Shown here piece after piece: positions 23,352 to 35,899 of a DNA stretch of 64,000 nucleotides; positions within the stretch are counted from its first letter, which is position 1, and every line of letters begins with the position of its first letter. The stretch spans positions 1,178,001-1,242,000 of the forward strand of contig JBLDXI010000004.1 of the NCBI GenBank assembly GCA_047495785.1, given 5' to 3'. The DNA comes from Lepidodermella squamata (taxonomy: Eukaryota > Gastrotricha). The notes under the pieces were generated by a model. That model had not been told where the DNA came from, ran no database searches, and worked only from the letters and a program-made list of their open reading frames with translations. Position numbers and translations under genes: made by a program.

Positions 23352-25592
23352 TATAGTAGATCGAAAAAAGCTTTTAATTCAACTAAAATCAAGAATATTA
23401 CGTGTTCCGACTTGAGAAAATAAAACCACTAAAAATCGTCACTTCAGTTCAGTTCAAATTCAGTTCAATTGGACAATTTTATTGTCCACAACAATTAATT
23501 ATCGAAAAGGCGAGCATCAAATAATCGCGTGTTTATTTATCCAAAGCGTTTCGGCAATACAATTATTTGAAACATTGTCTTTTGAAACTATTTTCTCAGT
23601 TCTCTTCAAAACGCTTCCTGATGACCTGATTAGCGCGAAAATCTTCTTGTGAGAATAAGGTCATTTCCATGAATATCCCACTCCACTCGAAATAAAAGGC
23701 TAAAACAGAATTTGGGCATGCATTGCGAATCTGCCATGAGGCTCATTCGATTGAAGAAATTTCGCAGCGCATCGGCATGAAAGTTGGACCGACAAATAAC
23801 TGTGTGATCGGAGGGAAGGAAGTAGGCTTTCCGCCGGAAGGCGGATGCCCTTCAAAATTTGCCTCTTTCTCTGGCAATGCTTTTCTAGTCGATTCACTCC
23901 AGTGCGAGATGTAGGATCCACGAGCTAGGAGGTATTTTTCGGCCCAAATTTTATAACCTGAGGGTGCAACGCCGCGAGCGAAGCGGGCTACAGCTGCCCC
24001 TTTGGCTGAGCTGCCGCTGAAAGTGATTCGAATTAAAAAATCGTGGTTGAATTTTGGATCTTAAAATGTTGGATGAGGGCCACACAAACTCCCGTCAAGG
24101 CTAGAAGATTCCCAACATTTAAAGCAGTGTTGTTACTAGAGATTTTTTGGTACATACCTAGCTCGACGATTGACAGATTTGTCCTTCATTGGTGACAATG
24201 GCATGAAATTTGAACCAATAATCGAAGCGAGGGAATTTTTCGGATTTACCTCCAGATTCTCTTGATATAATGACGATACAACGAGCTTTCCCAGACGTGA
24301 CTATGACATGACATCAACTATGACCTTGGTTGTTACTCGTTACTCTAGGTCCGATTGGTTGTTGTAGCATGATTAACATGCGTTTGAAGTCTGTCCCTTC
24401 TCACGTAAGGATTTACCAACCAAGATCATATAGCATGTAGATTCAATTGGAATCAATTGGAAGAGCGAAGTAGGACGGCCGAACTGGTTGGCATAAGGAA
24501 AATCGGCCTAAGGGCCCCCCTTTGGTCTTCCGTCTTCCACTTAGTTCACCTTGCGGACCGATTGAGGTAGTAGGGATGATCCCTGCCATCCCTAGCGGTA
24601 CCTCGCTCTCTGCTCTACCGATGCGACCATTCACAAAGCGCGGATCGCGAAAAATGCGACTTTATCCATAGGTACTCATTTGTCTTGTTCATGCTTCTTT
24701 ATGCCAGTTAGAGTGACTTCGCCGCGTATGCCTTCACCGTCCAGACACAACTTCGCCGCCACGACATGTTGCCAAATAATACACTCCGGGCCATCAAGGG
24801 AGTCCTACGACTACTACGTCGAAGTAGGCGTGCCTTTCTACTTGTGGCACATTCAACGCCACCGTGAGGTAACGCCGTTCGCTAAGTGCAGCTATGCGAA
24901 AAGTTGCTGCGAATCTTGGATCCCGATCTGGGATGCTTACAGATTACAGCGGGCTTGATTCCGGCCCTATGCCAAGTTGTGTACGGGTAGAACTACCATT
25001 ATTGTTCTCATCAGTTTCAAAGGTTCCCCAGCGCTACTGCGGCAGCTTTGCTGCTGCTGTTGACAATATCGTTAAAGTCAGGATCAGGATCAGGATCAGG
25101 AATTTCTCCTCGCCCTGACGGACTCAAGCTTTCGCCAAGCCCAAGCTTGTGAGAAAATCGCGAGCTTACGCTCTAGGAAAGTTTGAACTGTTTTACTAAA
25201 TACTTAATTGAAATCCCTACCCCTGGTACTCCAGTTATTGCTGACTGTTTCTCCAGGGCCCAGGCATTAGTGCCCGGGTGGCTTTTCCACTCACTCAGCG
25301 AAGCCTACAAACGCCGTCGTAGCAAGAAAGCTACCAAAACTAGGTCCAACGTCGCTGAACAACTTGGATTAAAGCTGGCTTACATCCCTTTCCAGGTGAT
25401 ACGAGAAAGCGGCTTTTTCAACGAGACTGAAGAGGCGAAAATGAAAGAAATTTAACAAAGGAATGACATTATTTTGCAAGTCTGGTTTATTCTAATATTA
25501 TTCTGATGCAGCAGCTCTCAACACTAAACACATCTTCTGCATGTAGTAAACTTTCAACAGCCTATTCAGAGATGACTTATCATTCATTCAAA
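23352..25592. other. Spacer 5' of P6 with decayed mobile-element pieces
   Basis: It holds the P6 promoter block (23455-23640), truncated GCGAAGTA-family MITE pieces at about 23898-23985 and 24466-24620, and a short CAGGAT tandem run near 25078-25100. ORFs at 24680-24958 and 25183-25455 have no recognisable domain or splice continuation; a decayed element is possible. Confidence 0.4.
23622..23640 (+). promoter_or_regulatory. Shared upstream motif TGACCTGATTAGCGC (P6)
   Basis: It lies 271 bp upstream of the P6 start and matches the P4 block over 15 bases. Confidence 0.42.
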
Positions 25593-28500
25593 TTAGGTTT
25601 CGCATACTGCGTATGCTATACCATTGCTGCAATCATCTAAATACATGGAAGGAGTGATACCCCAATTGGGAGTCTTTATGTTCGCACATCCATTAGCATA
25701 GAACGAGGAAGCAAACATAGCTTGATCGAATGTGAAAGCCGAACCGTCCGACCATTTGAGAACACCAGCCTCTGGAGCAAGACCCACCCATCCTATGGGT
25801 GGGTAATGCGTTAAAACGTTGACAACGGCGACTGCATCGCTAGGCGTTTTAACAATTGCCAAGATGCTATCCATTTGCGAACACTTTGCAGCTGCAGCTG
25901 GATGACTGAAAGGTAAGCCGGAGCTTTCAATTTTAAACAGAATCCTCCTAGCGTTTCGACACTGCGACTCGCCGCTGAACGAAACATTTGCAGGGAAGCG
26001 TCTCTCAGTGTTGGCGTCACAGCCGCTTGAGCTCGATCGGCAGGTTACTGAACCGTCTGCAGTTCGCAGGCATCGATGGAAAGTGATCTATCAAAAAATA
26101 ATATGTTATCAATCATGTCACTATATATCGTTAGCGACGCGCCAAAACAACCACTTAGATGATTCATTCGATCGTACTTGAAGTCGCCGAACGTAATGAT
26201 AAAGTACGATAGGCCATTTGAGCACTGATTTTTTCTACTCTCGATCGTACTATCCATATAAAATCTATAAATAGTAAAGTGGTTGTTTTGGCGCGCCGCT
26301 AACGATATGTCGTATCGTATAAGGCAATCCCTCCAATTGCCGATAGAGCAATCCGAAAGTTGCTTTTTGCCTGTTTCTTTTGCCATCGGTCTTCAGGTCA
26401 TTGAATTATAATCTAACAAATATTAAAGAGCCCGAATAGCCATATCGATTGGTCTGCTAACATATATATATTATATATGGTGTGGCGCTGTAAAATGAAA
26501 ATACTCTAGGGTAAACAAATTTGAAAAACCAGAGTTATTCAATAACGGTAACGGTACGCCTTTCCCAAGGGATGTTATACTAAAATTATTGGATCTGGCA
26601 ATAGTCCTTCCTACTTCCTAAGAACTATTAGTAGGGGGTGGAAGAGAATATGATTAGATTGGGAAGTTTCAAGGAATAAGGGAATACTCTATGGCTAGCC
26701 ATGTGGAAATATAATTTCCCAACGATCTGGAACCCCGAGCTCTTTTGACTTTTGACGCAGCCAAGCGAATCGAGAGGTTTCATTTTTCAATGGAATTAGC
26801 GCCTTATTAGCGAGCAAATTGTGAAAGAAAATGTCGAAGATTTTCTGGACACTAAAAATGCAAATTTCGGATCCGCGCTGTTTTGACAGTATACTGCTAA
26901 CAATGACGAATTTTCCTTATTCTTTTGCAACGAGATTCGAGATGGATGTTTCGGAGAATACAATTTATCGATGTTTTCGCCATCCATTTCATTTTCACAT
27001 AACAGGGCTAAATCTTCAGTATTTGTTATCTGTAGGCAGGGTTCCGACTAGGTCCAGCATCCAGCAATGAGGGGATAAATCGAGCATTTTGAGATCGAAA
27101 TTTGCAAATCAACGGGGGGGAGGGGCTCTACGTTTTCAAAAGGGGAAGACCCTAACGTTTTCCAACAAATTTCGAACGCCAAGGGGGTTTGTCTACCCCC
27201 CTTACCCCCTGTCGGACCACTGTCTGTAGGCACCAACATTGCTACCTGCAGGAAGAATCCGAAATTCATGGCTACACATTGAAGGTTTGTTAACAAAATT
27301 CTACAGAATAAGAAAAATTTGGCTAAGTTCCAAGTTGGACAAAAATTGGAAGTTTGAAAATTCGCCGAGCCACTTGTTAACAAGAAAGTCGAAGTACGTA
27401 GGAATTGGAAAATGAGGTTAAAATCTGAACTCACCACCGGGGTTGTGTCCGCGATACATTTATCGTGATTCAGCTTGAAGGTGCCCACGTCCGAGAACAG
27501 CTTATCCTGTTATAGTTATAGAAAAACTTTTGATACTGCGAAACCATGCTCTTTGGTTGAGCGTTACCTGAGTTTGGTCTAGAGGACAAGCAGCGTAGCA
27601 AGACGTTCGGTTAGATGAATCCTTGCACGAAACGGCATTCTGTCAAAACAAGAATTTGCAAGCTGCGAAATCAGGTTTGTTAACTCACTCCAAGCTGGCA
27701 AGTTGCACGGTTGATGTAGACTTTGTTCGAGTATTGCTGAGTTTCATTGCTAGCGAAACAGCCAGGGCTTTGCGGACGGCAGTCGTTAAATTTGCGAGAT
27801 GTCGAGTCGAAACAGCGGATGTGAGGCCTTTCGTTTATCGGAACTGTGACTGAAATTCAGAATGTGAGCTTCTTGCGGTAATTTCTCTTAAAATATTTAT
27901 CTTTATTCATCTTGATATATGGCTAACCAGTAAAATCATCGTCGCCTTAGCAATTAAGAAAAAACTTAGCGAATCACTTATGACTCATCGCTAGCAACTA
28001 GCTCCTAGCCAGCCCTATCTAACAACAACCCTCCGTAAATGCAAACACGTGTCTCTCGAACCTTATAGCATTCATGGAGGTCGCACTATAATTTTTGTAA
28101 ATAATTTTCGATGTTCAGTTACTTGGACCAAAATTATTGCTGTTATATAACAGATATCAGAATAACGCACTCAATCCGTTGGTACAAGACGTGAGATTCG
28201 GATACAAAGTTGAATTAGTTGACTCCTGAGAAAACATCACAAATCAAATTGATTAAATATGTAAAAAATTAGCTCACCCAGTTTTCAGGGCATTTGTACG
28301 GGTCAGGGATGCAAGTTTTGATGACGCCATTCGACATGCAGCGCCTGAATTTTAGAGTCTGAAAATGACAAAGGTTAGATCGAATGTCTGATCGGAATCC
28401 TAAATTCCTACCTCGAATGCTGCTCTCAGTTTCTCGCATTCGTTGAGGTTGTATTTCAAGCTCAACGTCGCATTCTGATCACCAAACCAAAACGTCTGAA

Positions 28501-29015
28501 AAAAATCAGAACAATTCAAGAATGAGCAAGAAGTATGATCTTCCTTCATCTCCCTTCGCACCGATTTTTAAGAATTTTTTTTAAAGCTTACATTCATATC
28601 GCCCGGGTTGTTACAGCCGACGTTTCCGGGTACGCAAAACGGGGTGAGAGCCTCGTACTTGTAGCACATTCGACCATTCTATAGACAAATTAAAAGTAAA
28701 ATTGAACATGAAATAGGAGAAGAATAAACGGGCCCCGGTGTTGCAACTGCCGGCTGTTCGGAAAATCGAGCCCCACTATCGATAAAACAGAAAAATTGTA
28801 CTGTCTTGATCTTGACTGAATAAAATTTGAAGAAAGCGGAAAACCTGATATTCGGTTAGTGGATTACAGCCATTGGCAGCTGGATTGCAGCTGGTGAATC
28901 GATTGCTGAACTGCGAGAAGCATCGAACACAGTTAACCGGTTGCGTACTCCATGCTACGTCGCAATAAGCTAGTATCAGTGCCAAAAGTGCAACATTGAA
29001 GCAATAACCAGCCAT
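25593..29015 (-). CDS. P7: secreted Cys-rich protein with one divergent CTLD
   Basis: Ten exons: 29015-28845, 28775-28734, 28678-28592, 28495-28412, 28358-28278, 28225-28171, 27849-27689, 27639-27568, 27506-27435 and 26087-25593, giving 439 aa. Modules are RCFSQFSNRFTSC, RRCMSNGVIKTC, IRCFDSTSRKFNDC and HRCLRTADGSVTC. The CTLD (WVGLAPEAGVLKWSDGS) is diverged from the other members but nearest the fragment at 61.7 kb. Two oddities: the exon 2 donor is GC (GGG/gcccgt) where paralogs have GT, which may impair splicing; and intron 9 is 1.35 kb long, inflated by two MITEs. A Met four codons upstream (29027) is also in frame; I chose 29015 by comparison with P5 and P6. Confidence 0.75.
26125..26308. 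mobile_element. MITE with ~31-bp inverted ends in P7 intron 9
   Basis: The ends (ATATCGTTAGCGACGCGCC... and its inverse) match over about 31 bases with one mismatch. A related end occurs at about 61516-61545 (GGCGACGCGTCAAAACAAC). No ORF; target duplication unclear. Confidence 0.7.
27037..27222. mobile_element. hAT-type MITE (CAGTGGTCCGAC family) in P7 intron 9
   Basis: A 186-bp element flanked by perfect 8-bp repeats TCTGTAGG at 27029-27036 and 27223-27230. The ends pair as CAGGGTTCCGAC and GTCGGACCACTG. It is homologous, inverted, to 37400-37554 and to a degraded copy at about 35764-35899. Confidence 0.85.
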
Positions 29016-29545
29016 TTTGTTGAGCAAATCTTGGTGAAAAAGGTCGAAAATATTTTCAAATCGAACGAAAATCAGTCAAACTAAGTGTGGCGACCTGAGA
29101 AAATAGGACTCTTTCAAATGATATTCGGATTAAACAACACTCGTCCTATTTCACTGTGGACAACGATTATGTCCTCCTCGTTCAATTATCAAGCAGGCAG
29201 TTTAGAAATAATCGCGTGGTTCTAAAACCAGAGCGTTTCGACAATTTGATAATTGGCAAAGAAATTGTCTTGTCCTATTTCTCTCATTCTTAAAAAGCCA
29301 CGTTTTGCCACAAAAATCGTCCTCTCTTGCTTTTTAGCGAATAAATTGGAACTTCGGACTCCTGAGGACAAGGTCATTTTCCATTTTCAATCGACATGAA
29401 ATTTTACTAATAAAGTACGATTGATAATTATTTTGCCTCGCATTTTTTTAATAACTCCGTAACCATGAGGATTATCTTGGAGCGGGTTTCACCAGCCGAT
29501 CCTTGCAACTCACAACTTTCTTTTATTTAGTAAATCGGTACTTGA
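29016..29545. other. Spacer between P7 and the channel gene, with the P7 promoter
   Basis: It carries a block like those upstream of P5 and P6 (TAATCGCGTGGTT, GTTTCGACAATTTGATAATT, TTGTCTTGTCCTATTTC at 29150-29290). The TGACCTGATT motif itself is not found here. No gene seen. Confidence 0.4.
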
Positions 29546-32500
29546 TCACTTTATCAGCGATATGTAGTAAGCAGATAGACACAAATAGATCGCCAACGTC
29601 AAAGAGCACATGACAAGATCGCCAGCTCGAAGCACCGTCATCCTGCCCCATTTGCCGCATAAATAGATTCGACTTTTCAGCCGTCTAGCCATCACTTTGT
29701 CCTTAATCAAGTTCGCAGTCACGAAATAGTAGATCGTAACCAGAGCAGTCAAAAAGCTTTTAAGCAGCAGAAAATCGACAAAATTGATGCGTTGCGGGGT
29801 GTGTGGTACGCGCCGAGCTACGTCCACCTGAGCGAAAACAAAAGCGAGTAGGATTGTCGCTGCGAACTCAGGCCTCTCCTTTTTGCTAGGCGGGATCACG
29901 AAACTTCCAATAACAATAGCCATCAAAATTTGGCACGGCGCCAAAATTGAGGTGACGTAATAATTTGGATTTCTCGCAAATTCCAGCCGGAACATTGCGT
30001 AGCCTGATCGCCCATACTTCAACGTTGGCGATTCAGTAATTCCTGATTCGTTGTAAGTCCTGACCAGCATCCAAATGCTGTTATCGTTGATGTTAGGCTG
30101 TAGCAGCGTCGTGAATAGAAATGTGACAAAAGCTTCAGGCTCTCGAAGTGCAAAGTAGAAATCACACCATTGCCGGTCGAATGGAAAATTTGTTAGGTCT
30201 ATAGTGCATTTCGAGTGCATCGAGTGCTGCCGGTTCCAGTAGAAGTACATGGTTCGGTTCGGTTCGGTGGGGTAGTACTGGATTTGGATATCACTGCCGA
30301 TTTGAAGCGATTTATTGCTCATGTAAATGTCACTCGTGCTATTCATCATCAGGAGCTAAAAATGAAGGAAAAATAGAATAAATTGAACGAATTAGAAATA
30401 TTTTGATCTCCTATTTTCATTAAATTTTATCAAAAATGGAATTTTTTCCATTTTGTCAACCAACTTTTCGTAGTAATTCTCCATTTTCCAATGAGTTTTG
30501 GGATTTTCGCAATGCTAATGTTTTCAAATTCCGAAATACAAATTTTGGACTAGCATTTATCTGATTTTTTGAAATATTTTAATTTCCGATTATTTTAGTT
30601 ATAGTGGTTTATTTCTCACATCAGGGTGCCAAACCAGGGAAGCATCAGTGACGATAACTCGCTCAGCTTGCATCGCACCTGGGACTGTGGTATCACTCGG
30701 ACACACCGTGCTTTTCCACAGCAAATTTGTAGTCGCAGTAATGGAGATAGTTTGCTTCAAATCGTCGACATCCAAGATTCTGTCAACTGAAAACGTGAAA
30801 ATGACCTTTGAAGTCGCTGAACCTTGCGATGATCTAGAATCGGGTTGAATATACGGGCATTCCAACAGCTCTTCCAGAACTACAGTCGGAATTGCGCTGC
30901 CCAGTTGAAGGTTCGGGGTGTAGCTGTAATTCTGCGTCAATCCGTTGACAAGAGACGCAAAAACTTCATCGCCATCAAAATCTGAACTTAACGCTTGTGA
31001 TTGGCTGGTTGACCCATCAGTTGATGATATAGCTTGGATACTCGTTATAGAGCCTTGTTGGTAAATTGTCATAGGCAGAGATTGGATTGGCGAAGTTCCA
31101 GGTGCCAGGCTGTAACCAACCGTGGAATTTAAGATCTGAGTGGCTGTAGTGACTGAACCTGCGCTTGGAGCAACACTGATACTTCCGGAACTAGTAGAAC
31201 CTAGAAGAAAGCTCGAGGTTATTGACTGTTGAGATGAGCTCCCCGCATTAGTTCCAACGCTCGAGGAACCAATCGATTGAACCAACGTTGAGCCTTGATT
31301 GCTCGAACTTTGAGTTGAAGATTGGACAACTGAACTAGGTACAACAATCGAGCTCAACGAAGCTGCCATTGAGCTCAACGGGCTGCTCGTAGTTGGGTTA
31401 GAACTTCCTACTGAGCTGGATAATGCTGTCGAGGTATCCGAAGTTATCAAACTTGAAGATGACGGACCTTCTGAGCTGGAGCTTGTAAAAATCGAATTTT
31501 GGCTTGAAGAATCAGCAGTAGAGGAAGATTCGATTTGGCTAGAAGAATACGTTGAGCCAGGGTCTTGAGTTGCCGGATTCAGAAATGGAACAGAGACTGT
31601 TTCCGAAGTAGGAGACGTAGACTGAAGAGCTGAAATCGAGGAGATCGAAGGGCTTGTTGCTTGGGTTGACGAACTTGTTTGTTGGCTCGATAATGAAGTC
31701 ATCAATGATGAGGTTGAGATGCTCAGGCTAGAAGACGTCGCAACTCCGGTGGAAAGGCTCGAAGCTGTTGAACCGAGGCTTGAAGTTGTTAAACTCGATG
31801 ATGAAGCAGACTGGGTAGTAATTACAGTTGTCGATTGAGTCGTAGTCGAAGTTGTAGAAGTCGGGCAAACTATTGCTGAAGAATTACTCGATAAAGCATC
31901 GATTTGAAACACCGAAAGCTGCGAAACAGTGACGGCGTAGTTGTTGTTCTGCCGAGTCACGTGACTCATTTGAAAATCTAGCCCAGCGACCAGTGAGCTC
32001 CCGAACCACGGAACAGGCCAATTGTTGAAGCAAACAACCGGCGTCGATGTGTTTGATGCCGCGAATGTGACTAGCAGGTCGTCATTAACAATTTGAATCG
32101 TGAATATTGCCCCGCTTTGAAGTTGAGCGACTGAAGCAGTGCATCGAGCGCAGGATATTTGATAGGGCGGTGGGTACAGTGGGGTTGAAGTTAAGCTGAC
32201 CGAATAAATCGGGTAAATATCGACTGATGTTGTACCCCTGGCTGCAAGGACTAGAAACAGGCCGGAACCAGTGATCATGTCGGAATTCGAGGATCCAACT
32301 GGTAAATTTAGAAATTCAATAAAATTAGATTGAGAATTGAAGGAAAATAGAAAAAATTTGAACCCTTGGAATTGAACAGAAAATTCCATTCAAAATTAGT
32401 AAAAAAAATAATTTGTTTGAATTTTTATAATTTATTAGTAATAGGAATTTATTAGCTTTGAATTTGTACATTTAAGAAATTTTCAAAAAACGTTTCAAAT

Positions 32501-34720
32501 AAATGAAAAAATATTCTATCAACCAACTTATTGAGACGGGTGAATTTCGTGGTGTTACACCAACTGCGAATCTCGAACCATCAGGTGTCGCAGCATTGAT
32601 AGACGTCCCAGATTCCCATTTGACAGTAAATTCAAATCTCACATTTGGCCCTGATGCAGGTACAACTGAATAAATAGCACGGCTTTCAATGAAATTAACG
32701 TTGCTGAAACCGAATTTAGGTCCGCCTGAACTCGTCCAATCAACATCTCCAGTCGACGTCCATCTCGCAGCTTGGCAAATGCTGTTGCCCGATGTGAAAG
32801 AAAAATTTGCCATGTAATCAACAGTTCTTGTTTGGAGGTCTGGCAACCCTGCCAGGTAGTAATTCGGCTGATTTGGCGGGGTTGCGGGTAAACTAGCTGT
32901 TGCATTCATGCCGAAGATGTTGAGCTTGATGACTTTCAAACTCGCCAACTGGTTGCGAAACGCAGCAAAGTTGAACGATGGCATTGGAATCGACGAAGAC
33001 ATGGCTGTTGCGAGTCCTGTCACAGGTTCATTCGACAAACAGTGCGAAACGGTAGTTACGCCATTTGAATCAGTTGTAGCCAGTGCAACCTTTTGAATAA
33101 AATAAAAATAAAACTCGGAGGATCCTCGAGCTAAGGGGTACTCGGCCCCGAGTTTATCGGACCAAAAGGTCCCGCCCTCTGTGGTTTTTGGGGTTTTCTC
33201 TCCTAGACCTCTCGGTCTGGGGTGTACATGGTACGGTACACGGTACTTCCGTATAGTCCCTGTACTTCTCACAATGGACTGGTTTTCTCATCATATCTCA
33301 GCAGGCAGTGTGCGAAGTAGGATCCGGGTGCTGAGGTGTTTTCTAGAAAGTTTCTAGCACCCAGTCGAAGAAACCAAAGCCCCCCCCCCCCCCCCCCCCC
33401 TCCCCTGTTGTTTTTTCAGCCTTCCTCTGTTTGAAATCCCAGAGCTGGGGTGTCGCGACACCCCAGCACCCCTGTACTTCGCACCCTGTCAGCGGGGGTT
33501 TTCAAGAAAATCCTGGACCTTTGCTTTTCAACTTGAAGTTCACGTGGATCCATAGGATTAGCATTGATGAGCATTCCACATCAATCCGCTAATATTACTT
33601 CTAACATCATCAGTACTTTTTGATGCCCAATCGAAATTTGAGACTAATTTCTGTCCTTTCTTCCCTTAGTTGCAATCACTAACGCTCTTCGAAATGTAAA
33701 TTGGAAACTTCAACTTAGATACACAAGCTAGATTCTGATTATTGGCAAGCTCACCGGTGCTTTGGTTCCAAGCGTTAGTAAACAGCTACGTCTGCTATGC
33801 CCTAAAAGCCTTAATGCAGATGGTCGATAATAGAGATGATAATGTGAATGGATCCGGTTTTTCAGATTTACGACACTCAGCTTATCATTTATTCAGTGGA
33901 ACCTTATTGATTTATACGTGAGGCTCTGAAATGGCGATTTTGAAGCTAATGCGAAGTCGAAAAAAGCGAAAATTCCAGAAACTCTAGCCAAAAAATCTTA
34001 CCGATAGCAAATCTCGGATGACTTGAACAATGAAGTAGTACTGATAGGTTCCATTCGTGGGTAAGGCCTGGTTGCAGCTCGAACAGGTCGGCCACAAACC
34101 GGTTACATTAGGCGGGAAAAAGCCGGTGTAAACAGAGGATGAGAAAATACCAGACATTTTAGAGGCCTGGTTATTGGGGCAGAATTGATTCCACAGCGAC
34201 ATGCCCTTCAAATTTTTGACTGTGTCATTCGCTGTTCGGTGGAAAAAGTTCAAATGAATCAGAGACGAATTTAAAGTCTACTTACTGTTGACTGTGAGCA
34301 CGGATATAGGATTTGTCACAAGCATTGCGAAAGTTGCGCATTTCGATGAAGCAGACACGTTGGCAACATTTCCGAATTCTATCAAAGCTTCGACCCGAAA
34401 ATTTGTGGTAATACCAAACCCCTTTTATTTATAAAATCTATCTATCGAAAATTGGCTTGATTCACAAAACAAACCGTTTGAATCCATGTGCTGTTCGATG
34501 TGAAAAGGGGCGAAGCCATTTGGTAGCCGTTAGACATGTTTTGACCAGGCAGCCATTGAATCCAGTTAGCGATGGCTCCAGTTGAGTAGTCGAAGGAGAA
34601 CTGCGGGATGTGATAGCAAGTCGGATGGGTGATGGGGAGCGGTAGCAAATCAGGGCGAGGCGTTGAGCCCCAGCCAAACGGGTAAAAGCAAAGCAAAACG
34701 GCGAAAATCAGCGAATTCAT
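29546..34720 (-). CDS. Cys-loop ligand-gated ion channel with long mucin-like N-terminal ectodomain
   Basis: Six phase-consistent exons: 34720-34475, 34421-34286, 34231-34002, 33089 to 32561 (or 32528), 32298-30620 and 30355-29546, about 1209 aa. A signal peptide (FAVLLCFYPFGWGS) is followed by about 525 residues of unrecognised, N-glycosylation-rich ectodomain, then about 250 residues of Ser/Thr-rich mucin-like sequence (31100-31870). A pentameric-channel ligand-binding domain follows: the Cys loop CTIDLTNFPFDRQWC has the canonical 13-residue spacing, preceded by SLVWHPDLLMMNS. M1 contains APCQ, M2 is ATILLAFVFAQVDVARRVP, M3 and M4 follow, and the M3-M4 loop is short. No vicinal Cys pair is seen in loop C, so it is not a nicotinic alpha type. 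Ion selectivity cannot be read. A neurotransmitter- or peptide-gated membrane channel is inferred. Confidence 0.8.
33114..33273. mobile_element. Degraded GCGAAGTA-family MITE in the channel gene intron
   Basis: GGATCCTCGAGCTA, a GGTCCCGCCCTCTGTGG-like middle and TGTACTTCTCAC match the 6030-6183 element in order. The left end is eroded and no target duplication is seen. Confidence 0.5.
33306..33488. mobile_element. hAT-type MITE (GCGAAGTA family) in the channel gene intron
   Basis: It runs from CAGTGTGCGAAGTAGG to TACTTCGCACCCTG, flanked by near-identical 8-mers TCAGCAGG and TCAGCGGG. It contains a run of 21 C residues at 33380-33400, which is assembly-error prone. Confidence 0.7.
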
Positions 34721-35135
34721 AATTGGCTATTTGAGAATGTTCAAAACACAGTCTGTCGCGATTTGTTTCGCTGAACATGTCTACTCAGATATTACGAGGG
34801 CGTTTCGCCGTGGTCAGCGTGAATTATTAATGATTTGAAGCTTCGCGCCACTCTTCGCTTGATGAGTAGTCGACTCAATCATTCTAAAATATGTTTTTCA
34901 TGTTCGAAAATTGATCTTTACCCCTTTTCGAGGGCAAACATGTCTTACTTTCTAGTTCTTTAACGCTATTTTATTCGTACTGGAAACTCGCGAACCTTCA
35001 AGAGAGCAGCTTCGATGAGTTTGCGATGTGAATCACAAATTTAATGGGAATTGATAGAACTCTTCAAAATATGCCGAATTCCATTTCGAAGTTTTACTTT
35101 TACTTCAGGCACATCTCACCAATCATTTTGAAATT
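34721..35135. other. Spacer 5' of the channel gene and 3' of P8
   Basis: No gene or clear repeat seen. Confidence 0.4.
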
Positions 35136-35763
35136 TCACTGAAATGACTCGCATAAAGCGTATGGTCGTTGATCGCCACGATGAGTAGAAAGAGCTGTCA
35201 GATGCTGGCACCATAAAGACGCAGCCATCACTAACTTGGCCACATTGGCAGCCACATGGCAGCCATCACATTGATCGGCAACAAATGCGAAATTGGAGCC
35301 ATCGTCCCACGTCCCACTTGAATGCGCCATTCGACCGAGTGAGCGCGATCCAGGCCTGGGAGTTGAGTTGTGGAGAATTCAACACTCGCCTAGCCTCAGC
35401 AAGTTCCGCATCTGACCTGATCGTGGCTAAGGTACGCCCGGTGTTGGCGCATGCGTTTGCCGCGTCACTTTTAGCAGCATCTTCGCTCAATTCCTCAGGG
35501 GTGTAAGACTTAACCACAGACGTACAGCGGGTCTTGTCCGGATAGATGGCATTAGCCGGGATTCGAAGCTGGCTAGCTGCATCGCAGTATTCGCAACACA
35601 TTGAACTGTGCCGTCACTGTTGCCAACGCAACGGTAATAGGCCGCCTGCAAAAAAAATGACAAGGTAACACTCTTCAATTCAAAATCTATTAAAGTTCAA
35701 CCCCTAACATCGCTTAAGTTTGCTTGGCGAGGATGAGCGAAAAATCAATGGTCCGCTCTCGGT

Positions 35764-35899
35764 CAGTCTGGAAGGTAAATAGAGCATTTTTGAGGTCAAA
35801 ATTCACAAATCATTGGTTGGGAAGTTTTTTTGCAAAATTCGGATAAAAGGACAAGGGAGGTTATTTCCCATCTTACCCCCGTACCGAAACACTCCCCTG
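35764..35899. mobile_element. Degraded hAT MITE (CAGTGGTCCGAC family) in P8
   Basis: It keeps GGTAAATAGAGC, TTTTGAGGTCAAAATT and TTACCCCCGTAC in the order of the 37400-37554 copy. No intact ends or target duplication. Confidence 0.5.

Noticed and set aside
24680-25455. Two ORFs suggesting a gene between P6 and P7
   Set aside because: No splice continuity, no domain, flanked by decayed MITEs.
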